Assembly: GCA_030704615.1 (NCBI GenBank)
Contig: CM060734.1
Coordinates: 28,350,042-28,414,041 of the forward strand
Reading direction: 5' to 3'
Source of the DNA: Takakia lepidozioides
Taxonomy: Eukaryota; Streptophyta; Takakiopsida; Takakiales; Takakiaceae
DNA length: 64,000 nt
Numbering within the stretch: position 1 is the first letter of the stretch; every line of letters begins with the position of its first letter. Under the pieces are notes generated by a model. It saw nothing but the letters and a program-made list of their open reading frames with translations, made no database searches and was not told the origin of the DNA. Positions 1 through 10,746 of this stretch are shown piece after piece. A program made the position numbers and the translations under genes.

Positions 1-1400
1 ATTCCTCTTCAACTGAATTCTGGTCATGTTATCTGTTGTATCAGCACGTACTTCTTCCACATGATATAATTCATGTTTCCTTACTTTGATTGAATCCTCC
101 AATTCCATTCTCCTTCCCCATTCAGTTCTCATAGTAGGTATAAGTATTCCACTGGAAGTAAAGCTTCCATACCGTAAACTAATTGGAATGGTGTATACTT
201 GGTGGTGACTTTATATGAAGTCCTGTATGACCACAAAGCTGTCAACAACTTTGTATCCCAGTCTGTTCTGTTTGCATTGACTATCTTAGCCAAGATAGTG
301 CATAGTATTTTGTTGGTGGCCTCTGCCTGCCCATTGCCCTGTGGGTAATAGGTTGTACTCTTCTTGTGCACAATCATGAACTCTTTAGTCAATAGTTCTA
401 TGGTCTCCTTAATGAAATGACTTCCCTGGCCACTGATAAATTCCAGGGGACAGCCAAATCTCGTAAGTATGTTCTCATATAGGAACCTTGCTGTGGACTT
501 AGCTGTGTTGTCCCTTAGAGCCTTAGCTTCTACCCACTTTGTAGTATAATTAGTGGTTGTGATTATATACTTGTTCTGTGTATTCCTGGCTGGTGGATTA
601 ATTGGTCCAACAAAGTCTAGTCCCCATTTCTGGAATGGTTCAGTAGGCATCATAGGATGCAAAGCCATCTTCCCAGATCTTTGCAACGGTCCTAGCCTCT
701 GACACTCATCACAACTCTTGCAATACTTGTGTACATCCTTGAACAAAGTAGGCCACCAGTAACCTACAAGTAGTATTTTTCTACTGGTAGTCTCCTCTCC
801 AAAATGACCTCCAGCCACTCCTTTATGAACTTCTTTCAAGACTTTATTTACTTCATGGTGGTACAAGCATCGCTTAAGAACTCCATCAGGTCCTAGCTTA
901 TACAATCTTCCACCTATCATAGTGTATGGTAGAGCTTTGATAGCTATTCTTTTCCTCTGCTCTTTCCCATAACTGGGTGGGCACTGACCATGAGTAAGGT
1001 AGTATCTGATTGGCCACTGCCAATCTAACCAATCATCTGCACTTCCCTGCACCTCCACTGCAAATAAACTCGCATCAGGCAGTTGGTCGTCTACTCCCGT
1101 AGCGGGCTCCCCTGTTGATAGCCGTGACAAGTGATCTGCCACAAGATGCAAACGGCCAGGCTTGTAAACAACTTCGAATTCAAACTCGTGCAAGATTATC
1201 AACCATCTTGCTATCTTACCACTTATCAAAGGCTTGTTCACCAGATAAATCAAAGCCCGATGATCCACATAAAACATAAACTTTCTTCCCAATAGGTAAT
1301 GCCTGAATTTCTTGACTGCATAAATCATTGCCAAAGCTTTTCTTTCAGTAGTGCTATAGTTCCTCTCAGCACTGTTCAACAATCTGCTAGCATAATACAT
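1..1400 (-). pseudogene. R1 pol: RNase H end, integrase and C-terminal tail
   Basis: The open stretch 1400-129 encodes the end of RNase H (a DHRALIYL-like substrate-binding strand and the DHLSR motif), then a complete integrase. The zinc domain shows the H-H...C-C pattern (HHEV..., GGHFGEE, then CKSCDEC). The catalytic core has the first Asp in GLDFVGP and the Glu in PQGNGQAEATNK. The second Asp, normally in an SDQG-type motif, reads SGQGSHF, an Asp to Gly change that should abolish strand transfer. Upstream the frame is cut from the preceding pol piece by a TGA in place of a Gly codon. Bases 1-128 continue the integrase tail in a shifted frame, matching R2 10760-10900. Confidence 0.88.
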
Positions 1401-1415
1401 AGGTGAATCTATGTT

Positions 1416-2000
1416 TCATGTGACATTTTGGGCTAACACAGCTCCCAATGCTTCTCCTGAGGCATCACAGTGTACATGAAATACCACATGCCAATGCGGG
1501 TTAATCAGCACAGGTGTAGTTGTTACTGACAATGTAAGTGCCTCAAATTTCTGTTGACATTCAGTTGTCCATGCAAACACTGCATCCTTCTTCAAAAGCT
1601 TGCTCAATGGAGCTGCCATCTGTGCATACCGTTTGACAAACCTTCTATAATAAGTAGTTTGTCTAAAGAACCTCCTTAGACCCTTAACGTTACTTGGTGG
1701 TGGTGAGGCTTTGATAGCCTCTGTCTTTCTAGGATCCACAAGCAGTCCCTTCTTACACATAATGTGTCCCAGTAGCACCCCTGAGTTCACACAGAAAGTA
1801 CACTTTTCTGGATTTAGACCAAGACGTCTCATCCTGCAACTGGCCAAACATAACTCCAACTTTTGCAAGTGCTCATTCTTAGAGCTATACACACTAAAGT
1901 CATCTAAGAACACTTGCATGAAATCATCCACATACTCATGGAAAGATTCACTTATCACTCTCTGGAAAGTTGCTGGTGCGTTACAAAGTCCAAAAGGCAT
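1416..2000 (-). pseudogene. R1 pol: reverse transcriptase palm to start of RNase H
   Basis: Begins at the MPFGLCNAPATFQ motif of the RT palm and carries the catalytic FLDDF box (the Ty3-style variant of YxDD) about 30 residues in. It then has the connection domain (PRKTEAIKASPPP, YYRRFVKRYAQ, APLSKLLKK) and the first RNase H strand (FHVHCDASGEALGAVLAQ). The open frame ends at a TGA where R2 has a Gly codon. It is continuous in frame with the next pol piece apart from that stop, so this is one gene with point nonsense mutations rather than separate genes. Confidence 0.88.
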
Positions 2001-2048
2001 GACTTTGTATGCATAAACACCCCAGTCTGTGATGAAAGCTGTCTTTCC

Positions 2049-2558
2049 CTAGTCTTCTTCCGCTACTTGCACTTGGTTATACCCACTGAAACTATCCATG
2101 AATGAGTACATCTCATGGCCTGCCACAGTGTCCAGTACAACTTCTGTAAATGACAAAGGAAATGGATATTTCTTTGTACAAGCATTCAACTTCTTATAGT
2201 TCACACAAACTCTCAGTTTGCCATTCTTCTTGGGAACTATCACAATGGGTGATAGCCAAGTTGTATACTTTATCGGGTATATGAACTTAGCCTCAACCAA
2301 CTTCTTGATCTCTTCCCCAACCTTCTGTGCATAGTTGGGATTCATCCTGTACCTTGCCTGTTTGATTGGTACTGACCCTGGTTCCAGTTCAATCTTATGC
2401 TGGCACATCTCAGGTGGTATCCCCTTTAGATCTTTAGAGCTCCAAGCAAATACATCTTTGTATTTGATAAACAAGCTCTTAGCTTCCGCAAAGAATTCTG
2501 GCTCCAAATCAGCCCCTACTTTCACCATTCTTCGTTCCTCCTCAGTTCCCACATTCAC
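2049..2558 (-). pseudogene. R1 pol: N-terminal reverse transcriptase (fingers)
   Basis: Encodes the RT fingers and first palm motifs: the DVFAWS-DLKGIPPE segment, SPIVIVPKKNGKLRVCVNYKKLN, and the first catalytic Asp region, which reads FMDSFSGYNQV where R2 has FMDGFSGYNQV. It ends in TAG where R2 has CAG (Gln) after the AEED motif. The homologous frame resumes directly beyond the stop, so this is a nonsense mutation in pol. Confidence 0.87.
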
Positions 2559-2609
2559 TTCTCTTACCTGCTCTTCAGCTGTGATTGTCCATCCAGCCGC
2601 TACTTCATC

Positions 2610-3821
2610 CTAAATACTCACAGTGGCTGGTTCTTCTAGGATTTCTATTTCTCCCTCTCTTTCTTCATAGAAATGTGGTGGGTAACTACTTGTTTCCCCC
2701 TCAATTGGTGTTGTTGTTACTGCACCACAACAGATACCTTTAAAGCAACTCAGGCCTCCCAGTTGCATTTCTGCAACCTGCTCCCACTCTGGGTGTGCAG
2801 CAAACAGGGTAGCTTCCTGCTCCTCATCAAGTCCTCCCCTCCAGTCATACTCTCTGACTCCACGAGGTCTTCTGGTAGCAGGTAGCCTACTAGATTTCTT
2901 AGTGGTGACCTGTATCTTGTGCTTCCCATCATGCACAGTCAGTAACTGGGAATTCCAGTCATGGAATACCCTGGCCTGTTTCAGCCATGGTCGACCCAGC
3001 AATAAGGAGTAAGCTTCCATGACATCATCCATTTTCAACACAGTCACTGTGATCTTAAAGATCATCTTCTGAATCTGTATCTTAACTCCTCTTATCAAGC
3101 CTAATGGCTGTACACTCCTTTGATCTGCCATTGTTACTGTGAATGGAGCTGGTTTCATGTTACTTAGACCAAGCTTCTGCCTTAATTGGTCTGTCATAAT
3201 ATTCTCTCTTGAGCCTCCATCTATCAGTACATCAGTCAAGTCTGTGCTTCCAATTCTCAATTGGATTACTGGCATAGAATCATCAAAGTCCATGACTGTT
3301 TCTCGCCCTTCAGGCTTCACATTATAACTGGTCACCTTACTATTCAGGTCTGTGTTCTCTGTCACATGAGCAATCTGATTGATTGCTTGATACAACCTAT
3401 GTCTACAATGGGGTGCCACAGCCAATAGCTGCCCAATTATGATCTCAGCTTTGGTCTGGCATATTACTTCAGCCAAAGTCCCTTCATTATCCCACACTTG
3501 TGAAGCCTCTTGCTTCACTTCCTCTTCACCTTCTTCATCTTCTCTTTCAGAGTCAGAAGAATTTGCCATAGGGATATCAGTATCCTTTTGTATTTCCCTT
3601 ATGGTATCAGCCACTTCCTTGTGCAGCTCCTTCTCATCTCTCCAAGCCTCATCATCTTCAGGCAAATCACTGCCATCTTTATTAACATCTTCTTCCTCAT
3701 CCACTGGAGGTATTAGTTTAGCTTTGCTTCTGGTAACTATCATTGTACTTACTTCTGGTACAAAACATGGCCTAACCATGTGAGCTGCCACCACTGGGCC
3801 CTCATTCACAGGAGCTCTCAT
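2610..3821 (-). pseudogene. R1 gag C-terminus and aspartic protease
   Basis: A 403-residue open frame. The first third is a Glu/Asp-rich linker (SDSEREDEEGEEE). The middle holds a retropepsin-like protease with active-site strand DVLIDGGSRENIM, the DGG-type variant common in plant Ty3 elements, followed by the second conserved strand LLLGRPWLKQARVFHDW. The tail (RRPRGVREYDWRGG, ATLFAAHPEWEQV) leads into RT. The frame ends in a stop at 2610 that separates it from RT. The homologous stretches are 7247-8204 in R2 and 15490-15960 in R4. Confidence 0.85.
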
Positions 3822-4409
3822 CTCATTTTGGGGTCTGATCCAGAATGGATAGGCTGCTTTGCGATGTCCTGCCTGGTTACAATAGTAATACAGTTCTTCA
3901 CCATTGGGTCCTCACCCTTGGTCTAGTCTGGGATTATTTCTATAATCCTGATTCCCTGGCTGGTAATTCCCCCTTGGATTACTCATCTAACTCAACTGAA
4001 GTGGTGTTGGAGAGTCTGAACTCTCCGTTGGCTCTGCCACATCTTCCTCTCCTTCTTTGTCTTGTGATTCAGATTCTGGAGTTCCTGCTTTTGGTGTTCC
4101 ATGCCAACTCTGATCAAAGATTTCTGTCAAATCTTTAATCCAAGGATGTACCTCAGATCTTTCCCCTTGTGGCTGATCTTCTTCCTGTATCAAATCCCTT
4201 AATCTTTCTTGTAAATAATAAGAAGGAGTGGCATCCAACTCTGGTTCTTCCGGTATGGGTGATGTACTCTCTGGTCTTAATGGTGTGAGAGGTCCAGATG
4301 ATTCCCCTATGTCTATTCCTCTCTCCCAAAGATATGGATAATTAGTTTTCAAATATTTTTTTTTTTTTGCTGAATATCTGTGGAGTCTAGCTTCTTTTTC
4401 ATCATTCAT
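3822..4409 (-). pseudogene. R1 gag remnant with internal deletion and broken zinc knuckle
   Basis: The frame 4409-3987 encodes a charged, Pro/Ser-rich gag segment (LYSAK-type Lys run, ELDATPS, ERSEVHPWIKDLTEIF). At about 3985 the sequence jumps from this segment to just before the nucleocapsid. R3 has about 1.29 kb more here (17377-18667), including the two upstream zinc knuckles. The remaining knuckle at 3845-3895 has lost two of its three cysteines compared with R3: the CYYC...H...AAC pattern reads YYYC...H...AAY. Both changes should destroy packaging function. Confidence 0.8.
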
Positions 4410-4429
4410 GTCCCATGTCTTTCATATCT

Positions 4430-4963
4430 TTAATGAGGCAATAACCAAAACTCTCTTCTGTAGTATCTCTCATATATGCCTGGATTTCTTTCAAGCTTTA
4501 ATGCACCCTTGGCTATACTAGAAGACTCCGTTACCATATAACCATATGGCAAGCACGTCTGGAAAGTTGTTCTTGGTGTAAGTTTGATCCACAGGATATC
4601 CTTAGGAATCCAATTCTTTACCAGTACAAGTTCTTCATGCATATGAGTGTAAACATTCACTTTCCGTTCCTCCCAGCTTTCAAACTCCACTCGTTTAATG
4701 GATAGCAATGCTATCACATAAACCAGTGTTGGTAACCAACTTGCTCTCCCTCTACAGGCCACTTGATGAATCTTTATCACTCCCTTCTCCAGACCCCACT
4801 CAGGATCAGCATCATGCACTCTCTTAAGAATGTTTTCTTTGCAACCGTCTGGCAATTCCAAGAATCTCTGAAAGAATTGTTTGGACAATATTTCTTTCTC
4901 AGTTCCACAGGGAATTTGTTTCACATCAAATCTTTGATTCTCCAACCACCATGATCCCACCAC
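4430..4963 (-). CDS. R1 gag-region N-terminal ORF, unknown fold
   Basis: A 177-residue open frame just downstream of the primer-binding site, and therefore the first translated part of the retroelement. Features include an FFQRFLELPDG segment, a Trp-rich middle (WLPTLVYVIALLSIKRVEF), and a KLERNPGIYERYYRREFW end. A close copy lies in R3 (19110-19604). I do not recognise a named domain. Position suggests the gag matrix/capsid N-terminus, or an extra ORF before gag as seen in some plant Ty3 lineages. It runs into stops about 10 codons before the next gag frame. Confidence 0.6.
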   Translation of the reverse strand: MVGSWWLENQRFDVKQIPCGTEKEILSKQFFQRFLELPDGCKENILKRVHDADPEWGLEKGVIKIHQVACRGRASWLPTLVYVIALLSIKRVEFESWEERKVNVYTHMHEELVLVKNWIPKDILWIKLTPRTTFQTCLPYGYMVTESSSIAKGALKLERNPGIYERYYRREFWLLPH

Positions 4964-4995
4964 ATGCCTGTCACATCTGGTTGTTCTCGACTCAG

Positions 4996-5014
4996 TTCCC
5001 CGGTATGGTCGCCA
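4996..5014 (-). other. R1 primer-binding site
   Basis: On the minus strand, two bases after the LTR end, the sequence TGGCGACCATACCGGGG begins with the TGG expected opposite a tRNA CCA end. It resembles the TGGCGCC...CCGGGGA tRNA-Asp site typical of Tat/Athila-type plant gypsy elements, with about four mismatches. R3 has the same site at 19677-19695. Confidence 0.65.
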
Positions 5015-5016
5015 AA

Positions 5017-5877
5017 TGTCGAGCGGCTTTTACTCACCCATCCCTTCGCTATCCGAGGTGGAAACTCCAAGATAGAAGAGTTGGATATCTCTAAGCACTC
5101 AGCCTGCTCAGAACAATCAGTCATGACCTACAGCTAGTGTATCATGGGGTGTACTTCCTATTTGTATTCTTTCTCACATTCATATTAGCAAGTTACCTTA
5201 CTGTCTATGTTTAAGTATCAGATTGCTTCAGCAATCTGCCAGGTTCCAATCACTCATCCATTCATTCCACAACTTCACTCAGGTCTCTCTACACAGTGTG
5301 AGTATGGAATATGTATCAGATTAATATCTATCAAGTATCAGGCCGAAGCCATGGTGTCTCTAATCTGCTCTACAGCTCCAGGTCGTCTTTCTCTCCCTGA
5401 TGACCAAGTTGTTCTCCCCCCCAAGAAGTGTCCCCCTGTTGCTGCTACTCTGCCTAATTTATCTGCAAGCTGTTCTAACCGCCTAACTAACTAATTGTCA
5501 TTCAAGACAGAATGCACGTTCTCTCTGCAGATGTCGTTCCCACATAGTCATTCCCTACCAATAATAACTGTTCCCTGTGAATGTCGTGACGGCTGTGTCG
5601 CACTGTGTCGGGTTGTGACTGTGCCGAGCTGTGACTGACTGTGTCGGCCTGTGTCGGCCTGTGATAGACTGTGATAGGCTGTGTAAGGCTGTGACAAGCT
5701 GTGTCAGACTGTGACAAGCTGTATCTAACTGTGTAAGACTGTGACTGACTGTGTAAGCCTGTCTACCACCCCTAAGGCCTGTGTTGGTCTAAGTCTACCA
5801 TCCGTAAGTCTGCGCAAAAATTAAGGGTACCCCACAGAACCCGTAAAACTGTGTAAGTCCCAGACAGCCCTCTAACA
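5017..5877 (-). repeat. R1 5' LTR, 861 bp
   Basis: Bounded on the minus strand by TGTTAGAGGGC at 5877 and ...CGACA at 5017, next to the primer-binding site. The outer end is supported because R1 and R3 share sequence up to CTCTAACA and then diverge completely. It contains a 10-bp minisatellite at 5589-5762. A scrap of the same LTR lies at 7052-7204. Confidence 0.82.
5589..5762. repeat. 10-bp periodic minisatellite in R1 LTR
   Basis: About 17 units of GCTGTGNNNN with a strict 10-bp period (GGCTGTGTCG, GACTGTGATA and similar). The same minisatellite is in the R3 LTR (20350-20493) and, in opposite orientations, at 11251-11306 and 13380-13485. Confidence 0.85.
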
Positions 5878-6230
5878 GGGGGTGTTCAACTTCAAGCTTA
5901 GGAGAACTAGGAGTGAAGAGAGAGATCTGATTTCTCTTTTGTGCAAGATAGTGCATTTGTAGAGCATGCTTTGAGTTGGGGTTTCAATCTCAAGCTTGGG
6001 AAGAGCATGTTTATGGAAGTGTCAAGTGCAAGGCTGGAAGATGAGCTCTAAGGGATGCACTATGGCCATGGAAAGGAGCATTATGAGTGCATACAAAGGT
6101 TAGAAGAAGGTATGTCATAAAAAGCTCAATAGCTTGTTCTATGCTTGTTTCAATGAGTTCCATGGAGAAAGATAGCTTGTTGTGTGGCAAATAGCTTGCT
6201 TAGGGAGTTAGGGGCACTCTTGGTGGTCCA
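5878..6230. other. No gene seen
   Basis: About 350 bp between the R1 LTR and the LINE remnant. It is A/G-rich on the plus strand with no open frame, repeat or recognisable motif. It may be the sequence into which R1 inserted. Confidence 0.4.
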
Positions 6231-7060
6231 TTGACTCGCCTTCTAACAGACACAGATAACATGAAGGCCACCACATTCCCTATTCCCCCCTCCCAACCCA
6301 TTACCCTTCGTCTCTACCCTCACTTAAATTCATCCAAAACATGGTCTAGAATGCTCGACCGTCGACCCACCCCCCCTTATCATATTATTTGTTCACACCG
6401 AACCTCCGATATCCCAGACGGATCTCCCTATCAGATACCCACCTACCCACTCCCACTACACCGTCGGATCCCTCATCGCAGGTCCCAGGGCTGGGTATGG
6501 TATCTATCACGCTGCTACCAACCAAGGCACTTCCCTACGTCTACCTGGCCCGGCTACCATCCTCCGGGCCGAGCTCATGGCCATACACGATGCCCTCACC
6601 CAGCTCTCCTCATTCCCCCCACCCCACTATATTTTTACCGATAGTCTTACATCACTCTTTCTCATCCGCAATCACCTCCATCGACCCTCCTCTCATCACT
6701 ACCACTCTGACCGGAATCTAATCGTTGCCATCGTTCATATAGCCATCTCCATAAACCAACCCATCCATTTCCTTAAAGTTCGCTCCCACACCAGCATAAA
6801 TGGCAACAAAATGGCTGACTTCCTTGCCCAACGAGAGGCTACCCAGCCCGAGGTGGATCCTACGTTGGATCCCATCCATGTTGCCCATACCCACCCATTC
6901 TGGTTCATCCACCCCGTCCCAGGCCCCATGGAACCTCGCCCTATCCGCAACCTCTCAACCACCCTCACTCGCAAAGCTAGCAAGCAAGCCTCGTCCTCTG
7001 TTAGCCACACTAAGCTACACCTTCGCTCTCTGTTACGTCTCCTCCTCTCCGGAACAAGTC
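6231..7060 (+). pseudogene. Non-LTR retrotransposon (LINE) RNase H fragment
   Basis: Two overlapping frames together give an RNase H domain of the kind at the C-terminus of plant LINE polyproteins. IPDGSP supplies the first acidic strand, TILRAELMAIHDAL the Glu helix, HYIFTDSLTSLF the second Asp, and VRSHTSINGNKMADFLAQ the conserved His/Asp end motif. The switch of frame near 6500-6580 shows a frameshift. A Thr/Pro-rich tail follows. No RT domain precedes it, so it is a 5'-truncated, dead copy. It ends where LTR-type sequence begins at about 7052. Confidence 0.7.
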
Positions 7061-7204
7061 GTCCTCCTCAAGAAGTGATCCTCTTCTTGTTGCCGCCCTG
7101 CCTAATCTACCCGCAAGTTGTTCTAACCACCTAACTAACTAACCGTCACCCTTGAAGTAACACGTTCCCTCTGCAGATGTCGTTCCCACACAGTCAATCC
7201 CTGT
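7052..7204 (-). repeat. LTR fragment of the R1/R3 family
   Basis: Matches the inner LTR stretch 5412-5560 of R1 and 20160-20310 of R3 (shared GTTCTAAC...CCTAACTAACTAA and CTCTGCAGATGTCGTTCCC), in the same minus orientation. It is joined directly to plus-strand gag sequence of R2 at about 7205, so the junction is a rearrangement and not an LTR boundary. Confidence 0.7.
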
Positions 7205-7246
7205 CAATGAATTGAGGAAGTTGATGATAATGAAGATGACAGTGAT

Positions 7247-7957
7247 GTGCCTGAAGATGATGAGGCTTGGAGAGATGAGAAAGAACTGCACAAAGAAGTG
7301 GCAGATACCATAAGGGAAATGCAGAAGAGTACTGATATTCCTATGGCAGATTCCTCTGATTCTGATGGAGAAGAAGAAGTGAGTGAGGATGAAAGGAAGA
7401 AAGAAGCTGCAGACATGCAGAGTAATGAAGGGACTTTGGCTGAAGTAATATGCCAGACCAAAGCAGAGATTACCATTGGATAGCTATTGGCTGTGGCACC
7501 TTATTGTAGACACGGGCTGTATCAAGCAATCAATCGAATTGCCCATGTGACAGGAAACACAGACGTAAACAGCAAGGTGACCAGTTATAATGTGAAGCCG
7601 GAAGGGCGAGAAACAGTCATGGACTTTGATGACTCTATGCCAGTAATCCAATTGAGAATTGGAAGCACAGAACTAACTGATGTACTGATAGATGGAGGCT
7701 CTAGAGTGAATATCATGATAGACCAATTAAGGCAATGGCTTGGTCTAAGTAACATGAAACCAGCCCCATTTACAATAACAATGGCAGATCAAAGAAGTGT
7801 ACAGCCATTGGGATTGATAAGAGGAGTTAAGATACAGATTCAAAAGATGATCTTTATGATCACAGTAACTGTGTTAAAAATGGATGAAGTCATGGAAGCT
7901 TACTCCTTATTGTTGGGACGTCCGTGGCTGAAACAGGCCAGGGTATTCCATGACTAG
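7247..7957 (+). pseudogene. R2 gag C-terminus and aspartic protease
   Basis: Two in-frame pieces split by a TAG at 7481. The first is the acidic linker (DEAWRDEKELHKEVADT, SDGEEEVSEDE). The second is the protease, with active-site strand DVLIDGGSRVNIM and the LLLGRPWLKQARVFHD strand, ending in a TAG where R1 and R4 have Trp. Residue for residue it is close to R1 2900-3700. The downstream protease tail continues at 7983-8204 in a shifted frame. Confidence 0.85.
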
Positions 7958-8253
7958 AATTCCCAGTTACTAACTGTGCATAATGGGATGCACAAGATAC
8001 AAATTACCACTAAGAAATCTAGTAGATTACCTGCTACGAGAAGACCTCGAGGGGTCAGGGAGTATGACTGGAGGGGAGGACTGGATGAGGAGCAGGAAGC
8101 TACCCTGCACACCCAGAGTGAGAGCAGGTTGCAGAGATGCAGCTGGAAGGCCTAAGTTGTTTAAAAGGTATCTGCTGTGGTGTAGTGACAGCAACACCAA
8201 TTGAAGGTGAAATAAGCAGTTACCCACCACATTTTTAAGAAAGAGAAGGAGAA

Positions 8254-9536
8254 ATGGAAATCCTAGAGGAACCAGCCACTGTGAGTTTACAGGATGAAGT
8301 GGTGACTAGTTGGACAATCACAGCTGATGAGCAGGTGAGAGAAGTGAATGTGGGAACTGAAGAGAAACCGAGGATGGTGAAGGTAGGGGCTGATTTGGAG
8401 CCAGAATTCTTTGAGGAAGCTAAGAATTTGTTCATCAAACACAGAGATGTATTTGCTTGGAGCTACGAGGATCTAAAAGGGATACCACCTGAGATCTGTT
8501 AGCATAAGATTGAACTGGAACCAGGGTCAGCACCAATCAAACAGACAAGGTACAAAATGAATCCCAACTATGCACAGAAGGTTGGAGAAGAGATCAAGAA
8601 GTTGGCTGAGGCTAAGTTTATATACCCGATAGAGTATACAACTTGGTTGTCACCCATTGTGATAGTTCCCAAGAAGAATGGTAAACTGAGAGTTTGTGTG
8701 AACTATAAGAAGTTGAATGCTTGTACGAAGAAATATCATTTCCCTTTGCCATTCACAGAAGCGGTATTGGACACTGTGGCAGGCCATGAGATGTACTAAT
8801 TCATGGATGGCTTCAGTGGTTATAATCAAGTGCAAGTGGCAGAAGAAGATCAGGGAAAGACAACTTTCATCACAGACTGGGGTGCCTATGCATACAAAGT
8901 CATGCCTTTTGGACTTTGTAATGCACCAGCAACCTTTCAGAGAGTGATAAGCGAATCTTTTCATGAGTATCTAGATGATTTCATGCAGGTGTTCTTGGAT
9001 GATTTTAGTGTGTACAGCTCTAAGAATGAGCACTTGCATAAATTGGAGTTATGTTTGGCCAGATGCAGGATGAGAGGTCTGAGGCTGAATCCAGAGAAGT
9101 GTACTTTCTGTGTGAACTCAGGGGTGCTTTTGGGACACATTGTGTGTAAGAGGGGACTTTTGTGGATCCCAGAAAGACAGAGGCCATTAAAGCCTCACCA
9201 CCACCAGTAAATGTTAAGAGTCTAAGGAGATTCCTTGGACAAACCAGTTATAACAGAAGATTTGTCAGACGGTATGCACAGATAGCAGCACCATTGAGCA
9301 AGCTTCTGAAGAAAGATGCAGTGTTTGCATGGACAGTTGAATGTCAACAAGCTTTTGAGGAACTTACATTGTCAGTAACAACTACACCTGTGCTGATTAA
9401 CCCTCACTGGCATGTAGTATTTCATGTTCACTATGATGCCTTAGGAGAAGCGTTGGGAGCGTTATTAGCCCAAAATGTTACAGGAAATATAGATTCACCG
9501 GTGTACTATGCTAATAGGTTTGATGAACAATGCTGA
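8254..9536 (+). pseudogene. R2 reverse transcriptase and start of RNase H
   Basis: Pieces 8254-8502, 8557-8799, 8803-9210 and 9162-9536 make one RT. In order they hold DVFAWSYEDLKGIPPE, SPIVIVPKKNGKLRVCVNYKKLN, FMDGFSGYNQV with the first catalytic Asp, MPFGLCNAPATFQ, the VFLDDFSVYS catalytic box, the connection domain, and the RNase H start (FHVHYDALGEALG, with D-A-L in place of D-A-S). Stops at about 8501 and 8798 and a frameshift near 9165 inactivate it. Confidence 0.87.
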
Positions 9537-9632
9537 AATGGACTATAGCACAACTGAAAAAGAAGCGCTGGCAATGATTTATGCAGTCAAGAAATTCAGG
9601 CATTACCTATTGGGAAGAAAGTTTATGTTTAT

Positions 9633-10721
9633 GTGGATCACCAGGCTCTGATATATCTGGTGAACAAACCTTTGATAAGTGGAAGGATAGCAAGGTGGTT
9701 AATAATCTTGCACGAGTTTGAGTTCGAAGTTGTTTACAAGCCTGGCCGTTTGCATCTTGTGGCAGATCATTTGTCACGCCTAACAACAGGAGAGCCCGCC
9801 ACAAGAGTAGACGACCAATTGCCTGATGCGAGTTTATTTGCAATGGAGGTGCAAGGAAGTGCAGATGAATGGTTAGATTGGCAGTGGCCAATCAGATATT
9901 ATCTTACTCATGGTCAGTGCCCACCTAGTTATGGTAAGGAGCAGAGTAAGAGAATCGCTATCAAGGCTTTACCTTATACTATGGTAGGAGGCAGAATATA
10001 TAAGCTAGGACCTGATGGAGTACCTAAACGATGCTTGTACCACCATGAAGTAAATAAAGTTTTGGAGGAAGTTCATAAAGGAGTGGCTGGAGGACATTTT
10101 GGAGAAGAGACTACCAGTAGGAAGATACTACTTGCAGGTTACTGGTGGCCTACTTTGTTCAAGGATGTACACAAGTATTGTCAGAGTTGTGATGAATGTC
10201 AGAGGCTAGGACCCTTGCAGAGATCTGGGAAGATGGCTTTGCATCCTACGATGCCTACTGAACCATTTCAGAAATGGGGACTAGACTTTGTCGGACCAAT
10301 TAATCCACCAGCCAAGAATACACAGAACAAGTATATAATTACAGCCACTGATTATACTACGAAGTGGGTGGAAGCTAAAGCTATGAGGGACAACACAGCT
10401 AAGTCCACAGCAAGGTTCATGTATGAGAACATACTTACACGATTTGGCTGTCCCTTGGAATTTATCATTGACCAGGCAAGTCACTTCATTAATGAGACCA
10501 TTGAACTATTGACTAAAGAGTTCATGATTGTGCATAGGAAGAGTACAACGTATTACCCACAGGGTAATGGGCAGGCAAAGGCTACCAACAAAATACTATG
10601 TACTATCTTGGCTAAGATAGTCAATGCAAACAGAACGGATTGGGATACAAAGCTGCTGACAGCTTTGTGGTCATACATGACTTCATATAAAGTCACCACT
10701 AAGTATACACCATTCAATTAG
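9633..10721 (+). pseudogene. R2 RNase H end and integrase
   Basis: A 362-residue frame with the RNase H end (DHQALIYLVNKPLISG, DHLSRL), the integrase zinc domain (HHEVNKVLEEVHKGVAGGH, CQSCDECQRLG) and the core. The first Asp lies in GLDFVGP and the second in IIDQASHF. The catalytic Glu position reads PQGNGQAKATNK, a Glu to Lys change. R1 has the reverse pattern, keeping Glu and losing the second Asp. The frame ends at a TAG in the TPFN segment where R1 reads on. Confidence 0.87.
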
Positions 10722-10746
10722 TTTATGGTATGGAACTTTACTTCCA

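Larger units (their letters stand above)
1..5877 (-). mobile_element. Ty3/gypsy LTR retrotransposon R1, 5' LTR to pol, cut by window edge
   Basis: Reading on the minus strand from 5877 downward: 5' LTR, primer-binding site, gag-region ORFs, aspartic protease, reverse transcriptase, RNase H and integrase, ending inside the integrase C-terminal part at base 1. The order PR-RT-RH-IN is that of Ty3/gypsy. Three other pieces of the same family lie in the window (R2, R3, R4). R1 is dead: pol is broken by in-frame stops at about 1416 and 2049, gag has lost about 1.3 kb compared with R3, and the integrase has lost a catalytic Asp. The 3' LTR would lie outside the window, so its target-site duplication cannot be tested. 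Confidence 0.9.

Noticed and set aside
6231-6250. Second LTR end at TTCTAACAG near 6242
   Set aside because: Only a short resemblance to CTCTAACA; the preceding sequence does not match the LTR.
7052-7204. LTR of R2
   Set aside because: It lacks both LTR termini, is in the opposite orientation to R2 and matches only an internal part of the R1/R3 LTR.
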